A stretch of 62,760 bases of DNA from Bacillota bacterium (GCA_023393125.1 JAEWMQ010000029.1:1-62760), one strand, 5' to 3'; positions 9,203-18,806 are shown, numbered from the stretch's first letter. Translations and numbers: made by a program. Notes: a model not told the origin generated them from the letters alone.

Positions 9203-10168
9203 ATGTCCTTTTCTTCCGATGTAAAAAAAGAACTCACATGTATACCTATAGGTGCAAGACATTGTATGATAGCAGAAATTGCGGCCACTATTATTATGGC
9301 AGGAGAAATAAAATATGAGGCACAACGCTTTCATATTAAATTTCAAACAGAAAATGCGGCTATTGCAAGAAAATACTTTACAATGATTAAAAAAGCTTTT
9401 AATATAAATACTGAGGTAGTCCTAAAAACACATAAAAAAATGCATAAGAAACAAAACTATGTCATCATTACTAAAACAAGTGATGATGCGGAAAAGATTT
9501 TAAGGGCAACCACATTATTAAAATATGAGGCGGGACATCCTACACTTAGGGATTATGTAGACTTAACAGTCATACAAAGTACCTGCTGTAAGAGAGCCTA
9601 TTTAAGAGGCGCTTTTCTAGGAGCAGGCTCAGTAAGTGATCCGGAAAAAGGTTATCACTTAGAGTTTGTTAATCAGACCGATAGGCAAGCTGAGTTTTTA
9701 AAGGATATTATGATTTCTCTTGAAATGGAGCCTAAAGTTGTACCACGAAAAGGTAATTTCGTGCTATACTTAAAAGAAGGAACACAAATTGTAGATTTAC
9801 TCAATATTATGGGAGCACATATAGCTCTCATGGAACTTGAAAATGTACGTATTGTTAAAGAAGTGAGGAATAATGTTAACCGTATTGTTAACTGCGAGAC
9901 AGCTAATTTGAAAAAAACAGTATCAGCAGCTGTAAGGCAGATGCAAGATATTGAGTTTATACAAAATACAATAGGGATATCAGCGTTACCTGAAAATTTA
10001 AGACAAGTGGCAACTTATCGTTTAGAGTATCCGAGTAGTTCACTTAAAGAACTAGGAGAATTACTTACGCCGGCTGTTGGTAAATCAGGTGTTAATCATA
10101 GACTTAAGAAAATTAGTGAAATAGCAGAGAAAATTAGAGAAACAAGAGGAGGAATTAAAAATGATTAA
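9203..10168 (+). CDS. whiA: WhiA, DNA-binding division/sporulation regulator
   Basis: The 321-residue protein has an N-terminal LAGLIDADG-like fold and a C-terminal helix-turn-helix (about 270-315: LPENLRQVA, LKELGELL, KSGVNHRL). In Bacillus it influences division and chromosome segregation; in actinomycetes it drives sporulation. I choose ATG at 9203, because GAGGTG at 9191-9196 is its ribosome site, over an in-frame GTG at 9194 that lies inside that site. The product then begins MSFSSDVK, as in homologues. It overlaps crh by 8 bases. Confidence 0.93.
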   Translation: MSFSSDVKKELTCIPIGARHCMIAEIAATIIMAGEIKYEAQRFHIKFQTENAAIARKYFTMIKKAFNINTEVVLKTHKKMHKKQNYVIITKTSDDAEKILRATTLLKYEAGHPTLRDYVDLTVIQSTCCKRAYLRGAFLGAGSVSDPEKGYHLEFVNQTDRQAEFLKDIMISLEMEPKVVPRKGNFVLYLKEGTQIVDLLNIMGAHIALMELENVRIVKEVRNNVNRIVNCETANLKKTVSAAVRQMQDIEFIQNTIGISALPENLRQVATYRLEYPSSSLKELGELLTPAVGKSGVNHRLKKISEIAEKIRETRGGIKND

Positions 10169-10427
10169 AGAGGTACTTAAATTAGAATTAAAAAATGGTC
10201 TTGAGGCTAGACCTGCAGCATTATTTGTACAGATTGCTAGTAAATATGAAAGCCATATTTCAGTTACTGTAAATGAAAAACAAGTAAATGCTAAAAGTAT
10301 TATGGGTATGATGTCTTTAGGTGCTATTAAAGGTCAAAATATTGAGATTGTAGCTGAAGGTAAAGATGAAGAAGAAGCAGTAGCTGCACTTATTAAATTT
10401 TTAACAACACAAGAAGTATCAGAATAA
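10161..10427 (+). CDS. crh: Crh-like HPr paralogue without the catalytic histidine
   Basis: The 88-residue HPr-fold protein has Glu at position 15 (GLEARPA) where PTS HPr has the phosphorylated His. The regulatory Ser46 (AKSIMGMMSLG) is kept. In Bacillus Crh, Gln replaces this His, and Ser46-P Crh acts with CcpA in catabolite repression. Position after whiA matches the Bacillus crh locus. It can therefore be an HPr-kinase-controlled signalling protein but not a sugar phosphocarrier. CcpA partnership is inferred. Confidence 0.85.
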   Translation: MIKEVLKLELKNGLEARPAALFVQIASKYESHISVTVNEKQVNAKSIMGMMSLGAIKGQNIEIVAEGKDEEEAVAALIKFLTTQEVSE

Positions 10428-10440
10428 TTAGGGCTCTTAT

Positions 10441-10498
10441 AAAAGTGGCTATTATAAAGGTGATTTGAGTAAATCACTTTTATAATAGCCGCTTTTTG
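10441..10498 (+). terminator. Strong terminator closing the rapZ-crh operon
   Basis: A stem of more than 20 bp (AAAGTGGCTATTATAAAGGT and its mirror) with a 4-base loop ends in five T. Confidence 0.9.
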
Positions 10499-10710
10499 TA
10501 TAAGAAAAGATTTATTTGTAGATTTTTGGTAATAACATGGCTATAATAAAAAAAGAGGTAATGATTCAGCTATGTAAATAGGGAATTGAAGTACAATGAA
10601 GAATTAAAAATGAACAGTGAAGCATTTCAAATCTCTATATAAGGATTAGCTGGGTAGTTACAACAAAAAGTAAATATGATAGATACTGAGAGAAACGAGG
10701 GGGCGCATCA

Positions 10711-12297
10711 GTGAAGAGAGAAAGAAAAAGGTGCATTAAAGGGATATTATTTTTAGTTTTGATGTATAGTATGACCATTGTAACAATGGCAAGTGTACCT
10801 AAGACCATTAAAGTAGGTTTAGAATCAATTTACAAGAACCAAGGAGCTATTACTTTATCAGGTAATCAAAATGTTGAAATAGGTTATTTTAATGATATAG
10901 GTTTTACAACATTAGGAGTGCTTGAGAGTTCTGTTTTAAATATAAGAACGGCAGCTAATCGTTATTACGATATGGGGCTAACTTTTGGAGATTATTATTC
11001 AGCATTAGAAGCTGCAAAATTATATAGCGGTACGGCAGTAGTAGCGTATACTTCTGCAGGTGATTTTAGTTTATATAGTTTAGATGTAGCCAATAGTTTG
11101 GGAGAAGTACCAAGTGCCAGCTTAGTAGAGGTCTATGATGGGAATAATAGGCTGCTTTTAGTAACAACTAAGAAAAGTGATCTCGTTTTCTGTAGTTTTG
11201 ACTTAAACTCAGGTTTATATCTGACAAAAGTAGGTAGTAATAATCGTTATAGAGGAGCTATTGGTATAGGTGGGGATAGTGGTTTAACACCTTATAATAT
11301 CCTTTTTACAGAAGAATATTTATATGGAGTGCTGCCAAAAGAAATGTCAGCTTCCTTTCCAATAGAAGCTTTGAAGGCACAAGCTGTAGCAGCAAGATCC
11401 ATAGCTGCTTATCAGTATAATAGATACAGTAGTTCTGGGTATAATGTAGTAGATACTACATCTACACAAGCCTATGGCGGCTATAATGCAGAGAAGGATA
11501 CGACAACTGCAGCAGTAGATATGACCTATGGAGAAGTTATTCGTTATAATGGTTCCTTAGCAGAAGCTGTTTACTTTTCTACTAGCGGTGGCATAACAGA
11601 AGCGGCTAAAGAAGTATGGGGAAATGATATTCCTTATCTACAGTCAGTAGTGGATGTATATGAAACAGAGCCTGCTATGCCAGCTTGGACAACTATGGTT
11701 TCCATGGAGGAAATAGGAACTGCTTTAAGTCGCAAGGGTGTTAATATTGGAACACCTACTAGCATTGCTATAACAGGAAGAAGCTTATCTGGAAGAGTAA
11801 AAGAGTTAACCATTTATGGAACAGTAGGAAGTTATACAATAAAAGGAACAGAAGTGAGAACATTCTTTTCAGGAACTTCAGCTGGTTCTTTAAAAAGTAC
11901 ATATTTTAGTTTTTATGGTCCTGTTGGAAATACAGGTAGTAGCAATGTAGGTGGAAATAGTAATAGCACCGTTACTGTGCTTTCGACTAATGGTAAAGCA
12001 CAAGTAAGTACAAATGATTTAGTAGCAACAAGTAGTACGGGTATGAGCAGCTTACCTAGCAAAATAGTAGTTGTATCATCAAGTGGTACAAGTTCCATTT
12101 CAAGTGGTAGTGTTTCATCAGGCACAGGCACAAGTCTAGGTTTAGAAACAGCAATGGGAAATGTGACTATTTATGGTGCTGGTTATGGACATGGTGTAGG
12201 AATGTCTCAAAGCGGTGCTAAAGGTATGGCTAAGGCTGGATATACATATGATGAAATTTTGAAACATTATTATACTGGGGTAACAGTTTCTAAGTAG
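10711..12297 (+). CDS. Secreted SpoIID/LytB-domain protein
   Basis: The 528-residue protein has a signal peptide/anchor (about 8-27). The SpoIID/LytB domain occupies roughly 185-395 (YLYGVLPKEMSASFPIEALKAQ, SIAAYQYN) and its conserved closing motif GYGHGVGMSQSGAKGMA lies near residue 493. Between them sits an unusual 90-100-residue Ser/Gly/Thr-rich insertion. SpoIID proteins are lytic transglycosylases or amidase enhancers acting on peptidoglycan. It starts with GTG after GAGGGGG. It stands alone with terminators on both sides and is not inside the usual spoIID locus, so a vegetative wall role is equally possible. Confidence 0.88.
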   Translation: MKRERKRCIKGILFLVLMYSMTIVTMASVPKTIKVGLESIYKNQGAITLSGNQNVEIGYFNDIGFTTLGVLESSVLNIRTAANRYYDMGLTFGDYYSALEAAKLYSGTAVVAYTSAGDFSLYSLDVANSLGEVPSASLVEVYDGNNRLLLVTTKKSDLVFCSFDLNSGLYLTKVGSNNRYRGAIGIGGDSGLTPYNILFTEEYLYGVLPKEMSASFPIEALKAQAVAARSIAAYQYNRYSSSGYNVVDTTSTQAYGGYNAEKDTTTAAVDMTYGEVIRYNGSLAEAVYFSTSGGITEAAKEVWGNDIPYLQSVVDVYETEPAMPAWTTMVSMEEIGTALSRKGVNIGTPTSIAITGRSLSGRVKELTIYGTVGSYTIKGTEVRTFFSGTSAGSLKSTYFSFYGPVGNTGSSNVGGNSNSTVTVLSTNGKAQVSTNDLVATSSTGMSSLPSKIVVVSSSGTSSISSGSVSSGTGTSLGLETAMGNVTIYGAGYGHGVGMSQSGAKGMAKAGYTYDEILKHYYTGVTVSK

Positions 12298-12336
12298 AAC
12301 GATAAGGTCTGAACTAGAAATAAGTTACGGTAATTT

Positions 12337-12372
12337 TAAAGGTAGAGTATGCTAAATACTTTACCTTTTTTT
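12337..12372 (+). terminator. Terminator after the SpoIID-domain gene
   Basis: The arms AAAGGTA-GAGTAT and ATACTT-TACCTTT lead into a run of T. Confidence 0.75.
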
Positions 12373-12488
12373 CATGTTGAGAATCATATAAATAGAAATA
12401 GAGTACGTGGACTAAAATAAGTGAATAGTATAAAATTTATATATAAATATAGGATGCTGCAGTAGTAAATACATAGGGGGAAGAAAGC

Positions 12489-13151
12489 ATGAAAATTCAA
12501 TATGGGGAATTAAAAAGAGTTTTTAGAGTATTGTTAATAGCAAAAGGAATGGTAGAAGAAGAAGCAGAGGTTGTGGCCGAGGTCTTAGCGGACAGTAGTT
12601 TAGATGACATACTTCTTGATAGCGTTAATTGTTTTCAGGGGATTATAAACGATATGGACCAAGGTGGAGGTAGTTTAAAGGAAATTCAAATAGCTACACT
12701 TACTAAAGAAGAGGGAGAAGGTGCCCTTCTTAGAAGAAAGCTTAGCTATGAGCAGGGTATTGAAATAAGTGAAGAAGTCTGGAACAAGATTGAGTGGGAT
12801 TATCAAAGAGCATTAAAAGAAGAAAGTCTACTTAAAAGGTTAACTAATGGTACCTACGATGAACGTGGTTACTTTAATATAGGGGAAATGGGAAAATGGA
12901 ATCAAATCACAGGTACAAAGTATATGGGAAAACAATATTATAAGGGAAAATATATAGGCATACTTCAATATGGAGACCAAGCTGATGGTTACAGGGACTA
13001 TCAGGTAAGCGAAGAACTCATAATAACTGCAGAAAAAGTAAGCAATAGTGAAGCTGAAATGAAACGTTTTATTGAAGAAGCTGGTTATGCAGAACTTGCA
13101 ATTAAGAGGGTAATACGTCAGCCACAAAAGCACTTTACGTATTTGTCTTAA
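12489..13151 (+). CDS. Hypothetical protein with Ldh2-like N-terminus
   Basis: The 220-residue protein has no signal or membrane segment. Residues 5-60 (helix-rich, VEEEAEVVAEVLADSSL then DSVNCFQGIINDM..GGG) resemble the N-terminal cap of the malate/L-lactate dehydrogenase 2 family, but the nucleotide-binding part is absent and the rest is charged and unfamiliar. The ATG follows GGGGGAAG. A membrane-anchored gene follows 78 bases downstream. Function is unknown; the Ldh2 resemblance is a weak visual match. Confidence 0.6.
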   Translation: MKIQYGELKRVFRVLLIAKGMVEEEAEVVAEVLADSSLDDILLDSVNCFQGIINDMDQGGGSLKEIQIATLTKEEGEGALLRRKLSYEQGIEISEEVWNKIEWDYQRALKEESLLKRLTNGTYDERGYFNIGEMGKWNQITGTKYMGKQYYKGKYIGILQYGDQADGYRDYQVSEELIITAEKVSNSEAEMKRFIEEAGYAELAIKRVIRQPQKHFTYLS

Positions 13152-13229
13152 TGAAAGTATAAAAAAGGAAACAAATCTAGGAATATGGCGTCTAATACAT
13201 TAGATTGAGCTTATAAAGAGGAGGAAAAG

Positions 13230-14066
13230 ATGAAAAAAAATCGTTTTAAACCAATCATCATAGGGGTTAGCTTACTAGTAATTGTTTTAGTACTTATCTT
13301 AGTAACACAAATCGTTAAACAGCAAAATAGAGATAGTCAGCAGCTAGGTTTAGCGAGTCAAGAGGGTAAGGGTGTAGCAAAAGAAAATGGTAGTCAACTA
13401 GCAATTGATAAGTTAGACTTGGTGAGTCAGGGGGATAAGGTGGCAGCAAAGATATATGACAGCCAGCAAGTGATTTATAATGATGAAGGTCAAGTGCCTA
13501 ATGCAGTTTATCATTTTTCTAAAGAGCAGCTACCAAGTTTAGCTGAGCTTATGAATTTTAAAGAATGGAAGGAAGATAAAAGAGGCATTAGATATGATAT
13601 GGCTTTGAGCATGGTCATTCAAATAAATGAAAAAGATTGCTATTATATGTTTCCCAATATAGAAGGTCAAACATATATAGAAATGTATAATACAAGTCAA
13701 GATGAAGCAGGAAGTAAAACGTATTTTGCGCCAAAAGAAGTTTATGAAACAGTTAAAGCCTATATCATGTCTCAAGGAGAAATAGAACAAGAAGAGATAG
13801 AGAATGGTTTAATAGCTGAAATTATGGAAGTGGAGGATCATATACTTTTAGTTAAAGGGATTGATGAGGAAGCTTTAAAAAGTATAGGAGATGCTTGTTA
13901 TCTTACCATTGATAAAGAACATACAACGATTCTAGACACTGAAGGGAAGAAAGTTAATTTATCTTATTTAAAGACAGGCATGCAGATTAAAATAGAATTA
14001 TTGGGTGGCATTTTAGAATCTTATCCATGCCAAGCTGGAGCTTCAGCAGTTCAAGTGATGCAATAG
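13230..14066 (+). CDS. Membrane-anchored hypothetical protein
   Basis: The 278-residue protein begins with a basic stretch and one membrane helix (about residues 8-27), then a polar exported domain. No motif is recognised. It follows the preceding hypothetical gene in the same direction, and GAGGAGG precedes the ATG. Confidence 0.65.
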   Translation: MKKNRFKPIIIGVSLLVIVLVLILVTQIVKQQNRDSQQLGLASQEGKGVAKENGSQLAIDKLDLVSQGDKVAAKIYDSQQVIYNDEGQVPNAVYHFSKEQLPSLAELMNFKEWKEDKRGIRYDMALSMVIQINEKDCYYMFPNIEGQTYIEMYNTSQDEAGSKTYFAPKEVYETVKAYIMSQGEIEQEEIENGLIAEIMEVEDHILLVKGIDEEALKSIGDACYLTIDKEHTTILDTEGKKVNLSYLKTGMQIKIELLGGILESYPCQAGASAVQVMQ

Positions 14067-14171
14067 GAAAAAACGAAGCTTATAGTAACTACTGGAAATA
14101 AAGAGGACACATAATTTTTCCTCAATCTTTTCATACTAAACATGTAATTTATTATTAATGGAGGAACTAGT

Positions 14172-14309
14172 ATGGCAAAGGAAAAAGGTTTTGCAAGTTT
14201 TACTCCTGCTGCTGCAGAGACCTTTAGTAAGGAAGAACAAAAGAAACGTCCTCAAACAGGCCTTCAGCGTTATAAGGAAAAAACGACAAAACAATCTGAA
14301 GTGAAATAA
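14172..14309 (+). CDS. Small Lys/Glu-rich protein, 45 residues
   Basis: An ATG preceded by GGAGG opens a 45-codon frame ending TAA at 14307-14309. The product is very hydrophilic (starts MAKEKGFASF, then many Lys, Gln and Thr). A terminator follows 20 bases later, so it forms a compact complete unit. It resembles small clostridial cytosolic proteins of unknown role. Confidence 0.6.
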   Translation: MAKEKGFASFTPAAAETFSKEEQKKRPQTGLQRYKEKTTKQSEVK

Positions 14310-14329
14310 ATGGCTGGATGACTGAAGAA

Positions 14330-14377
14330 AAGGTTTCAAACATAAGCTAAAAGGTTTATGTTTTGAAGCCTTTTTGC
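14330..14377 (+). terminator. Terminator after the 45-residue gene
   Basis: The arms AAGGTTTCAAACATAA and TTTATGTTTTGAAGCCTT are followed by TTTGCTTTTTAT. Confidence 0.85.
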
Positions 14378-14564
14378 TTTTTATACTTTCCGTAATTGTA
14401 AAATAAAATGGCTAGAGGTACAGTTACATGGCTATATGTATTAAATAGTAGCAGGGAGATGTTTGATAAAATACTTTTATTACTTTTAAGATAAGCCGTT
14501 ATAGTATGTACCTATTTGTATAAGACATCCAAATGATGATAAAATACAAGAGGAGGAACAATCT

Positions 14565-15269
14565 ATGCGTATTAATAAATTACTAAGTAACAAAGGAATC
14601 TGTTCTAGAACTCAGGCACATCAGCTAATTGTAGCAGGCCGTATTAAAGTAAATGGTCAGCTTTGCATTCCAGGACAGTGGGTAGAAGAAACAGACGAAA
14701 TCTTATTAGATGGGGAAGTTGTAAAGCAGCAGGAGCATATATATATTATTTTAAATAAGCCAGTAGGCATTGTGTGTACAGCAGCTGAAGATGTCAAAGA
14801 TAATATTATTAACTATATGAATTATCCAGCTTACTTATTTCCAGTAGGAAGGCTTGATAAAGATTCTCAAGGACTTATTTTGCTAACTAATGATGGAGAC
14901 TTAGCGAGTGCTATATTAGAGGCAGAAAAAGGTCATGAAAAGGAATATGTGGTACAAGTAGATAGGGCATATGAAGAGGATTTTCTTGAAAAAATGAGTC
15001 AAGGTGTTCATTTAGGGGACGGTATTACTACAAGGCCTTGTCAGGTAAGTGCTATAAATGAAGATACCTTTCGCATTATTTTAACCCAAGGCATGAATCG
15101 TCAAATTAGAAAAATGACAAAGGTCTTTGGATACCGTGTGGTGCGATTAGAGCGTATTCGTTTATTAAATATTTCATTAGGATCATTAGCTTATGGTGCA
15201 TGGAGAAAACTAACAGAACTAGAAGTAGAAATGCTAAGATCGGAGATTGAGGGCAATAAGGCAGATTGA
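14565..15269 (+). CDS. RsuA/RluB/RluF-family pseudouridine synthase
   Basis: The 234-residue enzyme modifies rRNA. It has an N-terminal S4 RNA-binding domain (about 1-55: RINKLLSNKGICSR) and the catalytic motif GRLDKDSQGLILLTNDG, with Asp near residue 98. The C-terminal GMNRQIRKM and the RIRLLNISLGSLAYGAWRKL stretch look closest to RluF (23S U2604), but RluB-like specificity cannot be excluded. AGAGGAGG precedes the ATG. Confidence 0.9.
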   Translation: MRINKLLSNKGICSRTQAHQLIVAGRIKVNGQLCIPGQWVEETDEILLDGEVVKQQEHIYIILNKPVGIVCTAAEDVKDNIINYMNYPAYLFPVGRLDKDSQGLILLTNDGDLASAILEAEKGHEKEYVVQVDRAYEEDFLEKMSQGVHLGDGITTRPCQVSAINEDTFRIILTQGMNRQIRKMTKVFGYRVVRLERIRLLNISLGSLAYGAWRKLTELEVEMLRSEIEGNKAD

Positions 15270-15487
15270 GTTTATAACGAGTCATTTCCTTATCCTATAG
15301 CAATCGGTGGCTAAAGCTGTCATGTTATGGTGAAGCTATGTAAGTTGTATTACAAGTGAATTAATTTAATATTAAGTATAGAAAAAATACATTGATAATT
15401 AACTTGAAAAGTTTTATTTTTTAAATAAGTCATAGGAAAAGATAGAGTATTAGGGAAAATAGAATAATAAATAAGGGGGATTTAAAT

Positions 15488-17266
15488 ATGAGAAAGGTGC
15501 TACTTATAGCTGCCTGTTTATTAGGAATAGGGCAAAGTCTGTGGGCGCAGTCTAATGAAGCTTCTTTAAATGAATGGAGTATTGTTCCTATTCAATATGA
15601 AAATAAAGTTTTTGTGCAAGGTGAGTATGTGGATTTAGTAGGAGAATATGATATCTATACAGAAAACGGAACTACTTATATACCTTTTCGTTTATTAGCA
15701 GATCTTGTGAGCACAAATGAGGAACGCTGGCGTGTTAACTGGGAGAAGACAAAGCCTAATGAGGTCATGCTTCAAGTAGATCATATGAGAGTGATGGGTA
15801 ATGGTGGCATGGTGAATACAGGAGAGGTGACACCTATTATCAAACTTACTGTAGATAGCACAAAGGCTTTCATTGGAGATAAAGAGATAACCCTCAGTAA
15901 GGCACCTAAGAAAATAGATGGCAAAATAACCTTACCAATTCGTGCCATAAGTGAAGTTATTAATAAAAAAGTAAGTTATATGAATGGTTTGATTTTTATA
16001 GGTGATAGGGTTTATCCTATCCATAATGAACAATTAAGTCATCTAGCGGATCAAGTGAAGTGGTTCTTAGAAATTGAAAAAAGAGCTGTTATGCCAGAAG
16101 TAATTCCAACACCATTAGCTTATGTAGATGAAAAAACTATTTATCAGGAAGTTCGCTATGATGAAAAAACAAATCAAATGATAACAGAGCTCTATAGCCA
16201 AAAAATAGGGGAAGAATCTGTACTTATTAAAACTTTAGAAGGCTCAGATTTTGGAAGTATTAGTAATGAATCTACAAAGCTTTATTATATGAGTGGTAGA
16301 GAGGAAGATAGAGTTCTTTATCTATTGGATTTAAAAACCATGAAGTCTGTAGCACTTTGTAAAGCATCAGAGCTAGGCTCTCCAGAATGGATTCAAGGTA
16401 TTCAAAGTATTGAGGAAAAAGAAGAGGTGCATTACATAGTAGTACATTATGGTGATTGGACGATGGGGTCTGAAAGTCTATTTGAGGTTAGAGAAGGAAA
16501 GGTTACGAGGCTTATTGGTGGAATGGCATTTTCAAGTATTTTAATAGAAGATGAGGCTATCTATTATTCAGAGATGTCAAAGTTTAGTTATAAAGATAAC
16601 TTCTTTAAATATAATAGGCGTACAGGAGAAACGATAGCTGTAGGACAGAAAAATTTTGCTTATGATATGTGCGTGGAGGAAACCGAATTAGGTCTATTAA
16701 GCTATGGAGTTTGTAGAAATGCTTTTATAAAAGAAGATAAGCTCTATACTTTAGGTTATGAAGCAGAAAGCTATACTTGGGCAAAGCTTTATCAAATAGA
16801 TTTAGCAACTAATGAGCAAAAAGCTATTACTGACTTTACCACTGAGTTTTGGCCAATAGGTAATCAAATTTATTATTTAGATGCTTATACTCATGAGCTA
16901 AAAGTAACAGATTTAGAAGGAAATTTACAAAAGACCTTAGTAGAACAAAAAGTAGATAAAGTAATTGTAAAAGGTGACAATATCTATTATGCACTTCAGG
17001 TAGTCCCAGGTGAGACAAAATTAGGCCTTTATCAGTATAATGTAGTATCAGAAGAAGTGAAGCGCATTACACAGCTTCCAATAAAAGATTTTTGTATAAC
17101 AGAAAAAGGGATCTATTACGTATCTGCTGGATATGACCCAGGTTTATATTCATGGAAAGATGGCAGAGAAGATTGGCTTGAAGAAACGCGCATTAAATAT
17201 TATGAAATGAATGAGTATGGCATAGGGTATGCAACTGTATTTAGCAGTGAAGGAAGAATTCAATAA
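15488..17266 (+). CDS. Secreted stalk-domain protein with propeller-like C-terminus
   Basis: The 592-residue protein has a signal peptide with an AQS cut region (about 1-22). A copper-amine-oxidase-like stalk domain follows (about 45-175; YIPFRLLADLV and LPIRAISEVI are its hallmark strands). The remainder has repeated Y-Y/L-D-L-x-T/K-x-K-x strands resembling DUF5050-type beta propellers. Probably a cell-surface or wall-associated binding protein; no catalytic motif is seen. AAGGGGG precedes the ATG. Confidence 0.75.
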   Translation: MRKVLLIAACLLGIGQSLWAQSNEASLNEWSIVPIQYENKVFVQGEYVDLVGEYDIYTENGTTYIPFRLLADLVSTNEERWRVNWEKTKPNEVMLQVDHMRVMGNGGMVNTGEVTPIIKLTVDSTKAFIGDKEITLSKAPKKIDGKITLPIRAISEVINKKVSYMNGLIFIGDRVYPIHNEQLSHLADQVKWFLEIEKRAVMPEVIPTPLAYVDEKTIYQEVRYDEKTNQMITELYSQKIGEESVLIKTLEGSDFGSISNESTKLYYMSGREEDRVLYLLDLKTMKSVALCKASELGSPEWIQGIQSIEEKEEVHYIVVHYGDWTMGSESLFEVREGKVTRLIGGMAFSSILIEDEAIYYSEMSKFSYKDNFFKYNRRTGETIAVGQKNFAYDMCVEETELGLLSYGVCRNAFIKEDKLYTLGYEAESYTWAKLYQIDLATNEQKAITDFTTEFWPIGNQIYYLDAYTHELKVTDLEGNLQKTLVEQKVDKVIVKGDNIYYALQVVPGETKLGLYQYNVVSEEVKRITQLPIKDFCITEKGIYYVSAGYDPGLYSWKDGREDWLEETRIKYYEMNEYGIGYATVFSSEGRIQ

Positions 17267-17311
17267 ATTAAAAGATATCGTATTCATCTTTTTAATGAAA
17301 ACTGATGTTTC

Positions 17312-17348
17312 AAAAATGGAGTGCTCATTTATGAGTACTCCATTTTTA
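17312..17348 (+). terminator. Terminator after the stalk-domain gene
   Basis: AAAAATGGAGTGCTCAT pairs with ATGAGTACTCCATTTTT; the stem is symmetrical and could act on both strands. Confidence 0.85.
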
Positions 17349-17459
17349 CATATTAAGGATAAATAAGCGCTGAAAAGGTTGTTGGTTGAAATTGTATATA
17401 ATATTATGTAGAATTAAAGGTAATAATAAAGCGTGAATGATGAAATAAGGAGAGTAACA

Positions 17460-17987
17460 ATGTTAAAAGCATGGAATCATTTTATGACAATTAATAAGCA
17501 TAAATATATAGTAATGGTGCACTGTTATAAAGCAGGTATTTTTTGGCAAGGCCTACGTCATGACCTTTCTAAATATAGCCCGCATGAATTTTTTGTGGGA
17601 GCCAAGTACTACAGTGGCAAAAGAAGTCCAAATGAGGCAGAAAGGGAAGCTTATGGCCATTCTAAAGCATGGCTTCATCATAAAGGAAGAAATAAACACC
17701 ATTTTGAATACTGGACAGATTATAATCCAACCACTAAGAAAATTGAGCCTGTTCCAATGCCCCTTTGCTACGTTAAAGAAATGTTTTGTGACAGAGTAGC
17801 AGCAAGTAAAACGTATTTAAAGGAGGCCTATACAGAAGGACAACCTTTAGAATATTTCTTAAATGGAAGAGAAAGGAGAAGTGGAAACATACATCCAGAA
17901 ACTTCAAAGCTTCTAGAGCACTTACTGATTATGCTAGCTGAAAAAGGTGAAAAAGCAACTTTTAAATATATTAGAAGTTTAAAATAG
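17460..17987 (+). CDS. DUF5662 family protein
   Basis: The 175-residue protein matches DUF5662: conserved HDLSKYS, WLHHKGRNKHHFEYW and a Cys/Asp-rich middle are visible. The many His and Asp residues suggest a metal-binding helical enzyme, but no function is established. I choose ATG at 17460 after AAGGAGAG; an in-frame GTG at 17433 has no ribosome site. It is followed 21 bases later by a YoaP-type gene, probably in the same transcript. Confidence 0.8.
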   Translation: MLKAWNHFMTINKHKYIVMVHCYKAGIFWQGLRHDLSKYSPHEFFVGAKYYSGKRSPNEAEREAYGHSKAWLHHKGRNKHHFEYWTDYNPTTKKIEPVPMPLCYVKEMFCDRVAASKTYLKEAYTEGQPLEYFLNGRERRSGNIHPETSKLLEHLLIMLAEKGEKATFKYIRSLK

Positions 17988-18008
17988 GGGTTACGAGGGG
18001 AGAGACGA

Positions 18009-18758
18009 ATGAAAATCATTAGAGTAACCAAGGAAAATTTAGAAGAAGAACATATATGTTGTGCGATTTCTAATAATAAGGACTGCCAGGTGGCAGCTAA
18101 AAAAAAATGGATGTCACGGCAATTCGAGGAAGGGCTAGTCTTTGAAAAAGCTGACGTAAGGGGAAAGGCTTTTATTGAATACATACCAGCTGAAAAAGCA
18201 TGGTGTCCTATAGATGCACCTGGTTATATGTTTATTAATTGCTTATGGGTATCAGGGCAATTTAAGGGAAAGGGCATCTCTAACGAACTTTTAAGAGGGT
18301 GTATTGAAACTAGCAAATTACAAGGTAAACAAGGGCTTGTTATTATCTCCTCAGCCAAAAAGAGACCTTATCTAGCAGATTCAGCTTATTTAAAACATAA
18401 GGGGTTTATAGTGGCAGACGAAGCTGATCCTTACTACATTCTCATGTATTTGCCCTTTAGTGAAACTACTGTTAAGCCTCAATTTAAAACTTGTGCAAAG
18501 CAAGGCATTATAGAGGAAAAGGGTGTAGTCATTTTCTATAGTGCTCAATGTCCTTTTACTGCTAAATATGTTCCTCTTGCTGAGCAAGTAGTAACGTCTA
18601 AAGGTATTGCATTTAAAGCTATCGAGTATAAGTCAGCAAGGGAAGCTCAAGCAGCAGCTGTGCCATCTACCTCCTATAGTTTGTTTTATAATGGAAAATT
18701 TATAACTAATGAAATTTTAAGTGAGAAAAGATTAGAAAAACTATTGAAGGAATATTAA
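18009..18758 (+). CDS. yoaP: YoaP-like GNAT N-acetyltransferase
   Basis: The 249-residue protein has an N-terminal GNAT domain (about 1-155, with the acetyl-CoA loop GQFKGKGISNELLRG near 81) and a C-terminal thioredoxin-like YoaP domain starting with a CPFTAKYVPLAEQV stretch near residue 181. Length matches Bacillus YoaP. Substrate is unknown. GAGGGGAG precedes the ATG. A terminator follows. Confidence 0.82.
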   Translation: MKIIRVTKENLEEEHICCAISNNKDCQVAAKKKWMSRQFEEGLVFEKADVRGKAFIEYIPAEKAWCPIDAPGYMFINCLWVSGQFKGKGISNELLRGCIETSKLQGKQGLVIISSAKKRPYLADSAYLKHKGFIVADEADPYYILMYLPFSETTVKPQFKTCAKQGIIEEKGVVIFYSAQCPFTAKYVPLAEQVVTSKGIAFKAIEYKSAREAQAAAVPSTSYSLFYNGKFITNEILSEKRLEKLLKEY

Positions 18759-18778
18759 TTTAAAATAGAGTGAGGGAT

Positions 18779-18806
18779 AGGGGATTCCTAGAGGAATTCC
18801 CTTTTG
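18779..18806 (+). terminator. Terminator after the YoaP-like gene
   Basis: GGGGATTCC and GGAATTCCC form the stem, with a TAGA loop and TTTT. Confidence 0.8.
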
